Shown piece after piece: positions 44,642 to 55,301 of a stretch of 64,000 nt of DNA. The DNA comes from Asanoa hainanensis (GTDB lineage Bacteria; Actinomycetota; Actinomycetes; Mycobacteriales; Micromonosporaceae). The notes under the pieces are model-generated. The model was given only the letters and a program-made list of their open reading frames with translations, made no database searches and was not told the origin of the DNA. Within the stretch, counting starts at the first letter, position 1, and the number at the start of each line of letters is the position of its first letter. A program made the translations under genes and the position numbers. Where the stretch lies: NCBI RefSeq assembly GCF_900188485.1, contig NZ_FZPH01000002.1, positions 186,001 to 250,000 of the forward strand. The letters are read 5' to 3'.

Positions 44642-45427
44642 GTGACCCGGCGATCGATGATCACGGACGTGGACCAGATCGAGCGGGTCGTCCAGTTGGT
44701 CACTGAGGTCGTCCAGGGCGACCTGCTGGGTGCGTACCTGCATGGTTCGTCGGTCATGGGTGGGCTACGACCGGCCAGCGATGTCGACGTCCTCGCCGTC
44801 ACCCGGCGATCTCTGGATGCGGACCAGCGCGCGGCATTGGTCGCCGGCCTGCTGCCGATCTCCGGTGCGGCGGTCGGCGCCCGGCCGGTGGAGCTCACCG
44901 TCGTGGTCCAGGCCGCGGTGCGCCCATGGCGGTACCCGCCGGTCGGCGACTTCCTCTACGGCGAGTGGCTGCGTGCTGAGTATCGGGCCGGCCTGGTCCC
45001 CGCCCCGGCACCGATGCCGGGGCTGGTGCTGGAGATCGCGGTCGCCCTGGCCGGGGACCGTCCGCTGGTCGGACCCCCACCCGCAGCCCTGCTCGACCCG
45101 GCGCCCACGGATCTCCTAGAGCGCGCGAGCGTCGACGGTATCCCCGGGTTGGTCGCGGACCTGCGTCATGACACCCGCAACGTGCTGCTGACCTTCGCCC
45201 GCATCTGGACGACGCTGAGCACCGGCGCCGTGGTGCCCAAGGAGACCGCCGCCGACTACGTGCTCGCCCGCCTGGCTCCCAAGCATCGACCGGTCCTCAA
45301 GCACGCCCGGGACCTGTATCTGACCACCGCGTATGCGGACGAGACCTGGAGCGAGGAGCTGGCAGCGCAGGTCGGGCCGCACGTCGACGCAGTGCTGACC
45401 CAGATCCGAGCGTTGCGGGCAGGCTAG
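44642..45427 (+). CDS. AadA-like nucleotidyltransferase
   Basis: 261 residues, full AadA length. The nucleotidyltransferase motif is GSSVMGGLRPASDVDVL (G35-S36, with D47 and D49 as metal ligands). WRYP, GEW, and HDTRNVLLTFARIW with PKETAADYVL match the C-terminal domain of ANT(3'')-type enzymes. A chromosomal homologue of this type may adenylylate aminoglycosides or another substrate; resistance cannot be claimed. GTG 44642 chosen by length; ATG 44657 is possible. Confidence 0.86.
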   Translation: MTRRSMITDVDQIERVVQLVTEVVQGDLLGAYLHGSSVMGGLRPASDVDVLAVTRRSLDADQRAALVAGLLPISGAAVGARPVELTVVVQAAVRPWRYPPVGDFLYGEWLRAEYRAGLVPAPAPMPGLVLEIAVALAGDRPLVGPPPAALLDPAPTDLLERASVDGIPGLVADLRHDTRNVLLTFARIWTTLSTGAVVPKETAADYVLARLAPKHRPVLKHARDLYLTTAYADETWSEELAAQVGPHVDAVLTQIRALRAG

Positions 45428-46947
45428 TGCTTGGGTTCGACCCAACCCGTCTCGGTCAGGTAGTCCAGGACCGTGCCCACTGCCTCGTCGACGCTGAGGG
45501 TGCTCGTGTCGATCGTCAGCTCCGCGTCGCGGGGAGTCTCGTACGGGTCGTCGATTCCCGTCATGCCCTTGATCAAGCCGGCCCGGGCCTTCGCGTACAG
45601 GCCCTTGCGGTCCCGTATCTCGCAGACCTCCAGCGGCGTCGCCACGTGGACCAGCACGAAGCCTGCCCCCGCCAGCGTCGCCATCTCGCGGGCCGTGCGC
45701 CGGGCCTCCGCATACGGGGCGATCGGGCAGCAGATCGCCATTCCCCGATGCCTTGCCACCTCGGCCGCCACCCAGCCGATGCGGCGGATGTTGAGGTCGC
45801 GGTCTTCCTTGCTGAAGCCCAGGCCCGCCGACAGTTCCCGGCGCACGACGTCGCCGTCGAGCAGCGTCACCGTGCGGTCGCCCGTCTCGCGCAGGTGGTC
45901 CGCGATGCCCCGCGCGACCGTCGACTTGCCGGAACCCGACAACCCCGTCAGGAACACCACCAGGCCGCGTTGGCGGCGGGGCGGGCGGGCCCGCGCGAGC
46001 TCCTTGGCCACCGCCGGCGGCGTGTGCCACTCGGGCAGCGGGAAGCCCCGGTCGAGCAGGTCGTCGATCTCGTCGTTCGACAGCGCCAACCGGCGGTTGC
46101 GCGGCGGGATGTCGTCGCGCCAGCGCCACTGGCCGTCGCGGTTGTCGTAGGCCAGTTCGCGTGGCACCAGGACCCGCGGGCCGCCGCCGGAGAGCATCTC
46201 GCCGGTCGAGAGCAGGTGGGTGACGCCGTAAGCGGCGGCGACCCGGGCCCGCAGCAGCGCGTCGCGGATCTCGTCGCCGCGGCGGACCAGCGGCACCGCG
46301 ACCAGGGTCGCGGGCGGCATCCGGTCGCGCGCGGCGAACACCGTGCGGACCAGGACCTCCGGCGACAGGCCGCCGGGGCCGGCGTCGCCGACCGGGATCA
46401 AGATCAAGACATGGGCGGCCAGCGTACGCGCGGCGTGTGCGATCTGGGCCAGTTGCGGCCGGTGCAGTGGGCGGTCGGCGACCACCCCGAGCACCCGGCC
46501 GGGCGGGAGCAACTCGCGGACCTCGGCGGGCGTGCGGCGCAGCCGCTGGAAGGGGCCGTGCCGGCCGTCGCCGATCTGCCGGACCATGCCGCCGACGCCG
46601 AAGCGGCCCTCGCGGGTCGGCCAGGCGTCGTCGACCTCGATCGCCGCGATCGGGGCGCCCTCCTGGTCGGTGAGCACGATCGAGCGTTGGGCCGGGTCCT
46701 CCAGGACGAGGCCGAGGGCCAGCGACTCGGGGACCTCCAGGGTCACCGGCAGCGGCCAGGGAGTCCCGTCGGCGAGCCGCCCGCGCCGCTGGAGCGCGGT
46801 CAGGTCGGCTCGGCCGAGGAAACCGGTCAGCGGCGCGTAAGCACCGGTGAGCAGCAGCTCCAGGTCGGCGAGTTCGCCCGGCCGAGGGTTGTATGCCGGC
46901 GCGTCGCGCAGCATCTCGTCGGGCATCAGCCACCCGCGCTCGCTCAA
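45424..46947 (-). CDS. ATP-sulfurylase-like/APS kinase fusion
   Basis: About 507 residues from TTG 46947 (homologue-like start SERGWLMPDE). The C-terminal third is a complete APS kinase: GLSGSGKST near 335, DGDVVRRELSAGLGFSKEDRDLNIRR, PYAEARR, and KGLYAKARAG. The N-terminal part follows ATP sulfurylase (PLTGFLGRADL) but its site reads RPLHRPQ with one His of the usual HxxH and no GRDHAG motif. It can at least make PAPS from APS, as needed by the sulfotransferases at 29.0 and 33.4 kb. Confidence 0.82.
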   Translation of the reverse strand: MSERGWLMPDEMLRDAPAYNPRPGELADLELLLTGAYAPLTGFLGRADLTALQRRGRLADGTPWPLPVTLEVPESLALGLVLEDPAQRSIVLTDQEGAPIAAIEVDDAWPTREGRFGVGGMVRQIGDGRHGPFQRLRRTPAEVRELLPPGRVLGVVADRPLHRPQLAQIAHAARTLAAHVLILIPVGDAGPGGLSPEVLVRTVFAARDRMPPATLVAVPLVRRGDEIRDALLRARVAAAYGVTHLLSTGEMLSGGGPRVLVPRELAYDNRDGQWRWRDDIPPRNRRLALSNDEIDDLLDRGFPLPEWHTPPAVAKELARARPPRRQRGLVVFLTGLSGSGKSTVARGIADHLRETGDRTVTLLDGDVVRRELSAGLGFSKEDRDLNIRRIGWVAAEVARHRGMAICCPIAPYAEARRTAREMATLAGAGFVLVHVATPLEVCEIRDRKGLYAKARAGLIKGMTGIDDPYETPRDAELTIDTSTLSVDEAVGTVLDYLTETGWVEPKH

Positions 46948-47097
46948 ACCAACCCCCTCGGTCAATCCGCGCCCAAGTGTCTCAGCCCACCACCCGAGGG
47001 GTCGAGTCGGACCCACCTATCCCTTAGGACCGTTCTCAGGGAGAAGTCAGGCGGGACCTGAGGGGTGCGCCGGATCCACGAAGGTGACGCTGGGTCA

Positions 47098-47110
47098 TAC
47101 GCTGAGCCCC
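47098..47110 (+). promoter_or_regulatory. Leaderless -10 of the ABC exporter operon
   Basis: TACGCT (47098-47103) lies 7 nt before the GTG start. The pattern TANNNT-N7-start fits leaderless initiation. Confidence 0.5.
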
Positions 47111-48025
47111 GTGACACTCATCGCGACCGAGTCGCTCACCAAGACGTACGGCGGCCGGGTCACCGCGCTGTCCGACCTGACGGTCAGCGTCGAGCCGGGG
47201 ATCATCGGGCTGGTCGGCGCCAACGGCGCCGGCAAGTCGACCTTGATCAAGATCCTGCTCGGGCTGCTGCCACCGACGTCCGGCAAGGTGCAGGTGCTCG
47301 GGCTGGACCCGACCGTCGACCCGATGGGGGTCCGGGCGAAGGTCGGCTACATGCCCGAGAACGACTGCCTGCCGCCGGACCTCAGCGCCGCCGAACTGGT
47401 CACGCACCTCGGCCGGATCAGCGGGCTGCCGAAGACCACGGCGCGTGAGCGCGCCTCCGAGGCGCTGCGCCACGTCGGCCTCTACGAGGAGCGCTACCGC
47501 CAGGTCGGCGGCTACTCGACCGGCATGAAGCAGCGGGTGAAGCTGGCCCAGGCGCTCGTCCACGACCCCGACCTGCTGCTGCTCGACGAGCCGACCAACG
47601 GCCTCGACCCGGCCGGCCGCGACGCCATGCTGGCGCTCGTGCAGCGGATCGGCACCGAGTTCGGCATCTCCGTCGTGGTCTGCTCGCACCTGCTCGGCGA
47701 GGTCGAGCGGATCTGCGACCACCTGATCGCGATCGACGGCGGCAAGCTGCTGCGCTCCGACAACGTCTCCGCGATGACCACCTCGACCGACGTGCTGGTC
47801 GTCGAGGTGAGCGAGGGCGACCAGGAGCTCGAGCACCGGCTGCTGGAGATGCGGTTGCCGGTCTCCCGCGACGGCCACGCGCTGCTCGTACCCCTGGAAG
47901 ACGATCTGACCTATGACCGGATCCTGACCGCGGTGGCCGATCTCGACCTGCCGCTGCACCGCCTCGACCAGCGCCGCCACCGGGTGGCCGAGCTCTTCGC
48001 CGACCGGGAGGCCGCGCATGTCTAG
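47111..48025 (+). CDS. ABC exporter ATP-binding protein 1
   Basis: 304 residues. Walker A GANGAGKST, signature YSTGMKQRVKLAQAL, Walker B LLLLDEPTNGLDP and H-loop VCSHLLGEV. The C-terminal 70 residues are the extension seen in ABC-2 type exporter ATPases. It heads an operon of two ATPases and two permeases with overlaps throughout. Confidence 0.93.
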   Translation: MTLIATESLTKTYGGRVTALSDLTVSVEPGIIGLVGANGAGKSTLIKILLGLLPPTSGKVQVLGLDPTVDPMGVRAKVGYMPENDCLPPDLSAAELVTHLGRISGLPKTTARERASEALRHVGLYEERYRQVGGYSTGMKQRVKLAQALVHDPDLLLLDEPTNGLDPAGRDAMLALVQRIGTEFGISVVVCSHLLGEVERICDHLIAIDGGKLLRSDNVSAMTTSTDVLVVEVSEGDQELEHRLLEMRLPVSRDGHALLVPLEDDLTYDRILTAVADLDLPLHRLDQRRHRVAELFADREAAHV

Positions 48026-48887
48026 CCCCGCGGGTGTCATCCATGACATCGGATACCAGCGGTACGAGGGCGAGCGGCTCGGTCGCGGCGACGTGTTCCT
48101 GGCGCTCTACACGCAGAGCCTGCGTTCCGTGTTCGGGTTGGGTCGCAACTTCAAGGCGAAGATCTTCCCGTGGCTGGTCGTCAGCGTGGTCGCGATCGTC
48201 GGCATCGTCATCATGGCGATCCGGGCGCAGACCGGCGAGGTCGTCATCTCGTACTCGATGCTGCCGCAGGTCCTGGGCACCCTGATGGTGCTGTTCGTGG
48301 CGATCGCCGCACCGGAGCTGGTCTCCCGCGACCTGCACAGCGGCGTGCTTCCGCTCTATTTCTCGCGCCCGCTGCGCCCGGCCGACTACGCGCTGGCCAA
48401 GCTGGCGGCCCTGGTCTCCGCGATCGTCATGGTGTGGGGCGGCGGCCAGGTGCTGGTCTTCATCGGGGCCGCGTTCTCGGTCAAGGGTTTCACCAACGTG
48501 ATGAACGAGCTGGGCGACGCCGGCCTGGGCGTGATCTACACGGCGCTCTACGCGATCGTCTACGGCAGCATCGCGGTCCTGGTCGCGTCCCTGCTGAAGC
48601 GGCGCGCGGTGGCGGCGGCGGCGGTCGTCGGCACGTTCCTGATCACCGCGCCGATCGTGGGCGTGTTCTACATCCTGCCGTCCGAGACGGCGCACCAGCT
48701 CGCGCAGCTGTTCAACCCGGCGAGCCTGGTCGGCGGCGTCGGCGATTGGCTCTTCGAGCCGACGAGCTCCAGCGAAGAGCTTGGCATCGGTCCGTTCGGA
48801 CCGCTGTACGCCGCGGTCACGCTCGGCCTGATCGCGCTGTGCGTGACGCTCCTGATCGCCCGCTACCGGAAGGTGTCGCAGTCATGA
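48018..48887 (+). CDS. ABC-2 type permease 1
   Basis: 289 residues, about six membrane helices with cytoplasmic N-terminus (IHDIGYQRYEGERLGRGDVF). The ELVSRDLHSGVLPLYFSRPL loop is the coupling region of ABC-2 permeases. It starts 8 nt inside the first ATPase gene and ends in an ATGA overlap. Confidence 0.9.
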   Translation: MSSPAGVIHDIGYQRYEGERLGRGDVFLALYTQSLRSVFGLGRNFKAKIFPWLVVSVVAIVGIVIMAIRAQTGEVVISYSMLPQVLGTLMVLFVAIAAPELVSRDLHSGVLPLYFSRPLRPADYALAKLAALVSAIVMVWGGGQVLVFIGAAFSVKGFTNVMNELGDAGLGVIYTALYAIVYGSIAVLVASLLKRRAVAAAAVVGTFLITAPIVGVFYILPSETAHQLAQLFNPASLVGGVGDWLFEPTSSSEELGIGPFGPLYAAVTLGLIALCVTLLIARYRKVSQS

Positions 48888-49792
48888 CCCTCGACGTCAC
48901 GGGCGTGTCCCGCTGGTACGGCAACGTCGTCGCCGTCAACGACGTGACCATGACGCTCGGCTCCGGCGTCACGGGCCTGCTCGGCCCCAACGGCGCCGGC
49001 AAGACGACGCTGCTGCACATGATGGCCGGGTTCCTGCCGCCCTCGCGCGGCACGCTGACCGTCGACGGCGAGCCGACCTGGCGCAACCCGGCGGTCTACC
49101 GCAAGCTGGGCCTCGTCAGCGAGCGCGAGTCGGTGCACTCTTATCTGACCGCGCACGAGTTCGTGCTGGTCAGCGCCAAGCTGCACGGGCTGCCCGATCC
49201 GGCGGCGGCGGCCACCCGGGCGCTCAGCCTGGTCGAGATGGCCGAGTTCCAGGACCGCCGCATCGGCACCTACTCCAAGGGCATGCGGCAGCGCGCCCGG
49301 GTCGCGGCCGCGCTGGTGCACGAGCCCGACGTGCTGCTGCTGGACGAGCCGTTCAACGGCATGGACCCGCGGCAGCGGATGCACATGATGGATCTGCTGC
49401 ACCGGCTCGGCCAGGCCGGCCGGACGATTCTGTTCAGCTCGCACATCCTCGAAGAGGTCGAGCAGCTTTCCGGCACCGTGCAGGTGATGGTCTCCGGCCG
49501 GCTCGCGGCGTCCGGCGACTTCCGCACGATCCGCCGGCTGATGACCAACCGGCCGCACGTGTTCGCGGTGCAGTCGACCGACGACCGCCGGCTGGCCGTG
49601 GCCCTCATGCACCAGCCGTCGGTCAACGGCGTCGACCTCGGGCGGGACGGGCTGACGGTGCGGGCCGGCGACTACGGCAGTTTCACCCGGGCGCTGCCCC
49701 GGATCGCGCTCAAGGAAGGCATCCGGGTCCGCCGGCTGCTGCCCTCCGACGAGTCCCTCGAAAGCGTCTTCTCTTACCTGGTGGAGGCCTGA
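48884..49792 (+). CDS. ABC exporter ATP-binding protein 2
   Basis: 302 residues. Walker A GPNGAGKTT, signature YSKGMRQRARVAAAL, Walker B VLLLDEPFNGMDP, H-loop FSSHILEEV. It has the same C-terminal extension type as the first ATPase. The two ATPases could form a heterodimer or serve the two permeases separately. Confidence 0.93.
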   Translation: MTLDVTGVSRWYGNVVAVNDVTMTLGSGVTGLLGPNGAGKTTLLHMMAGFLPPSRGTLTVDGEPTWRNPAVYRKLGLVSERESVHSYLTAHEFVLVSAKLHGLPDPAAAATRALSLVEMAEFQDRRIGTYSKGMRQRARVAAALVHEPDVLLLDEPFNGMDPRQRMHMMDLLHRLGQAGRTILFSSHILEEVEQLSGTVQVMVSGRLAASGDFRTIRRLMTNRPHVFAVQSTDDRRLAVALMHQPSVNGVDLGRDGLTVRAGDYGSFTRALPRIALKEGIRVRRLLPSDESLESVFSYLVEA

Positions 49793-50502
49793 TGTCCACG
49801 GTCGCCTGGATCACCACGCGCGGCCTGCTCGGCCGGCGCCGGTTCCTGCTGCTCCTGCCCCTGCCGATCCTGATGATCGGGGTCGCGCTCATCCCGCGGT
49901 TCGAAGGGGTCAGCCCGCAGCAGTGGGCCCAGCCGGTGCTCGTCGCGATGGGCTTCATCACGCTGCTGCCGATCGTCTCCCTGATCGTCGGCACCGGCGT
50001 GCTCGGCGCCGAGATCGACGATGGCACGATCACGCACATCCTCTCGAAGCCGCTGGCGCGCTGGAAGATCGTCGTGCCGAAGCTGCTGGTGGCGATCGGG
50101 GTCACGGCGGCCAGCGCGGCGGTCCCGTTCTACATCGTGGGCGTACTGGCGTCCGGCCCGCGGCTGGGCGTCGGCCTGATCGTCGGCTCCACGGTCGGCG
50201 CCGTGCTCTATTCGACGATCTTCGTGGCGCTGAGCCTGATCTCGCGGCGCCCGGTGCTGCTGGGCCTGGTCTACGTGATCATCTGGGAGGGGCTGCTGTC
50301 GAACCTGGTCAGCGGCACCCGCGTGCTGTCGGTGCAGCAGTATGCCCTGACCATCGCCGACAAGGCCTCGGCATCGGACCTCCTGAGCGGCAACGTGTCG
50401 TTCCCGGTGGCGGTCGTGATGAGCATCGTGGTGACGGTCGGCTTCCTGGCGCTGGCCATCCGCAAGCTGAGCTCGTTCTCGGTGACCGGCGAGACCAGCT
50501 AA
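49792..50502 (+). CDS. ABC-2 type permease 2
   Basis: 236 residues with about six helices; the loop EIDDGTITHILSKPLARWKIVVPKL is the ABC-2 coupling motif. TGATG overlap with the previous gene. Its stop is followed at once by part of the dispersed repeat and a short hairpin. Confidence 0.9.
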   Translation: MSTVAWITTRGLLGRRRFLLLLPLPILMIGVALIPRFEGVSPQQWAQPVLVAMGFITLLPIVSLIVGTGVLGAEIDDGTITHILSKPLARWKIVVPKLLVAIGVTAASAAVPFYIVGVLASGPRLGVGLIVGSTVGAVLYSTIFVALSLISRRPVLLGLVYVIIWEGLLSNLVSGTRVLSVQQYALTIADKASASDLLSGNVSFPVAVVMSIVVTVGFLALAIRKLSSFSVTGETS

Positions 50503-50506
50503 GGCG

Positions 50507-50548
50507 TGTTTCGTGTCTGGGGTCGAGGCAGGGCTCCAGGAGAGCCCT
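50507..50548. repeat. Partial copy of the 5-kb repeat plus hairpin
   Basis: 50507-50529 matches 5103-5125 at 21 of 23 bases, again just after a stop codon. It continues into a hairpin (AGGGCTC at 50530-50536 with GAGCCCT at 50542-50548) whose right arm overlaps the TAG of the convergent gene. The inverted right end is not present. Confidence 0.75.
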
Positions 50549-51302
50549 AGGGTAGGGCGCTCGGCACCAGCCACTCGGGTAGCGAGCGCAGGAGCGCCAC
50601 CAGGATCGAGATCACGATCCCGGTGAGGATCATGAGACCGAGACCGGTCAGCCCGGTGTAACGCTTGGGCTGGCCGGTCTTCTTGTCGGGCGCCGGTGGC
50701 TCGGGCTCGGTCCAGGGGCGTTCGGCGCGGAGCCAGAGCAGCACCCCGAGCCCGAACGGCAGTCCGCCGAGGAAGAACCAGAACCACCGGGTGCCTAGCC
50801 CCGGTGCCGGCCCCTGGACCAGGATCGCCAGGCTCACGAGGGCGATCACCGTGGCCAGCACCGGCGCGAACGGGACGGTCGGTGTGCCCTCCTCAGGCCC
50901 GAGCGCCGCTGCCAGCCGCTCGACCTCGGCTGACGGGCGCCCGATCACGCCGCCGTTCTCGACCTCCAACCGCTGCACCTGGGCGTAGTGCACCCGCCCG
51001 AAACCGGTGCGCCAGACGAGGATGTCGCTGAGCACGCCCTCCTCTTGACCACCGGACGTGAGCCTGATCGACGTGAACCAGAGCGCCGCCCGGTTGGCGT
51101 CACCGAACGACTCGACGCTCTGGTGCGCCACGGTCCGGCCGGCCTCGGCGTCGGCGATCGCCTGTGAAAACGTGGACTGCCTGGGCGCCGTCCACCACGC
51201 GGCGGCGGCCCAGACCACCCACAACCCGAGGATCACGGAGCGCAACCACGGGCGTACCCGAGGCCACGCCCCCGCTCCCCGCAACGCATCAACCGCCGTC
51301 AT
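50547..51302 (-). CDS. Uncharacterised membrane protein
   Basis: 251 residues. One N-terminal helix (ILGLWVVWAAAAWW), a soluble region with short charged strands, then three helices (two near 147-182, the last near 220-240). PEPPAPDKKTGQPK lies between them. No known family recognised. A weak ribosome binding site precedes ATG 51302. It sits between the ABC exporter and ppc. Confidence 0.72.
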   Translation of the reverse strand: MTAVDALRGAGAWPRVRPWLRSVILGLWVVWAAAAWWTAPRQSTFSQAIADAEAGRTVAHQSVESFGDANRAALWFTSIRLTSGGQEEGVLSDILVWRTGFGRVHYAQVQRLEVENGGVIGRPSAEVERLAAALGPEEGTPTVPFAPVLATVIALVSLAILVQGPAPGLGTRWFWFFLGGLPFGLGVLLWLRAERPWTEPEPPAPDKKTGQPKRYTGLTGLGLMILTGIVISILVALLRSLPEWLVPSALP

Positions 51303-51339
51303 GACGATGATGGTGACAGGAGGGTGCGACAGGTTTCTA

Positions 51340-54132
<2,793 letters not shown>

Positions 54133-54263
54133 GGGTGCGCTCCTTACGGCGGTGCAGGGCGGACAGCGCTGTCCCGTGCATGATGATGCTACCTGCGCCA
54201 GCTGGACCGGCGGGCGGTGTGGCCGTTGCCTACTGGGTGGTTAATCCCGTTTGCGCCGCTGAC

Positions 54264-54275
54264 TAGCCTGCCTTC
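54264..54275 (+). promoter_or_regulatory. Leaderless -10 of the LD-carboxypeptidase gene
   Basis: TAGCCT (54264-54269) is 6 nt before ATG 54276, in a promoter region that also contains TTAATC near -35. Leaderless translation inferred. Confidence 0.48.
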
Positions 54276-55301
54276 ATGGAGTACGCACCCAAGCCCCGGC
54301 CCGGGTCGCGCATCGCGGTGATCTCCCCGTCGGCCGGCTTGCCAGCGATCTTCCCGGAGGTCTTCGAGCTCGGGCTCCGCCGCCTGCGCGAGGAGTTCAA
54401 GCTGGAGCCGGTGGAATTTTCCACGACGCGGGTGCTCGGGGCTTCGCCGGCGGACCGGGCCCGCGACGTCATGGCGGCGTTCGCCGACCCGACGATCGAC
54501 GCGGTGCTGGCGACCATCGGCGGCGACGACCAGCTCCGGATCCTGCGTCACCTGGACCCGGCGGTCCTGCGGGCCAACCCCAAGCCGTTCTTCGGCTACT
54601 CCGACAACACCACGTTGCTCAACTACCTCAGCGGCCTCGGCATCATCGGCTACCACGGCGGCTCGGTCCTGGGCGAGTTCGGTCGGGCGGGCTCGATGCA
54701 CCCGTCGACCCGCGAGTCGCTGGCCGAGGCGATGTTCCGCTCGGGCTGGTTCGACCTGACCGCGTCACCGGACTACAGCGACGAGCCGGTCGACTGGCGC
54801 ACCCCCGACTACGCGACCGTCGCGCAGCCCATGTTCCCCTCGTCCGGCTGGCGCTGGCACGGCGCGACGGCCTCGGTGAGCGGGCGCCTCTGGGGCGGCA
54901 ACATCGAGGTCCTGACCTGGCTGCTCGCCGCCGACGTGGTTGCCGCACCCCCGCCAGGAGCTGTCTTCTTCACGGAGACCTCGGAAGACATGCCGCCGGC
55001 GACCGAGGTCTACTACATGCTGCGCAACCTGGGCGAACGCGGCTGGCTGGCCGACGTCCCGGCGATCCTGGTCGGCCGGGCCAAGTGCTGGGACAGGCTC
55101 AACCAACAGACCCCGAACGCGAAGCGCGCGTACGCCGAAGACCAGCGGGCCGCGATCCTGCGAGCGACGAGCGAATACGCCCCGAACGCGGTGGTCGTCC
55201 TCGACCTGGACATCGGCCACACGGACCCGCAACAAATCCTCCCGTACGGCGGAGAAGCCCGCGTCGACGCGACCACGCGGCGGATCTCAATCAGATACTG
55301 A
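54276..55301 (+). CDS. S66-family LD-carboxypeptidase/MccF-like protein
   Basis: 341 residues. Nucleophile S109 in FFGYSDNTT, acid E211 in GGNIEV, His H315 in DIGHTDPQ, the S66 triad. Members trim murein tetrapeptides or inactivate microcin C-like acyl-nucleotides; without closer comparison both remain possible. No signal peptide, so cytosolic. Its 3' end overlaps the RelA-type gene by 15 nt. Confidence 0.9.
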   Translation: MEYAPKPRPGSRIAVISPSAGLPAIFPEVFELGLRRLREEFKLEPVEFSTTRVLGASPADRARDVMAAFADPTIDAVLATIGGDDQLRILRHLDPAVLRANPKPFFGYSDNTTLLNYLSGLGIIGYHGGSVLGEFGRAGSMHPSTRESLAEAMFRSGWFDLTASPDYSDEPVDWRTPDYATVAQPMFPSSGWRWHGATASVSGRLWGGNIEVLTWLLAADVVAAPPPGAVFFTETSEDMPPATEVYYMLRNLGERGWLADVPAILVGRAKCWDRLNQQTPNAKRAYAEDQRAAILRATSEYAPNAVVVLDLDIGHTDPQQILPYGGEARVDATTRRISIRY

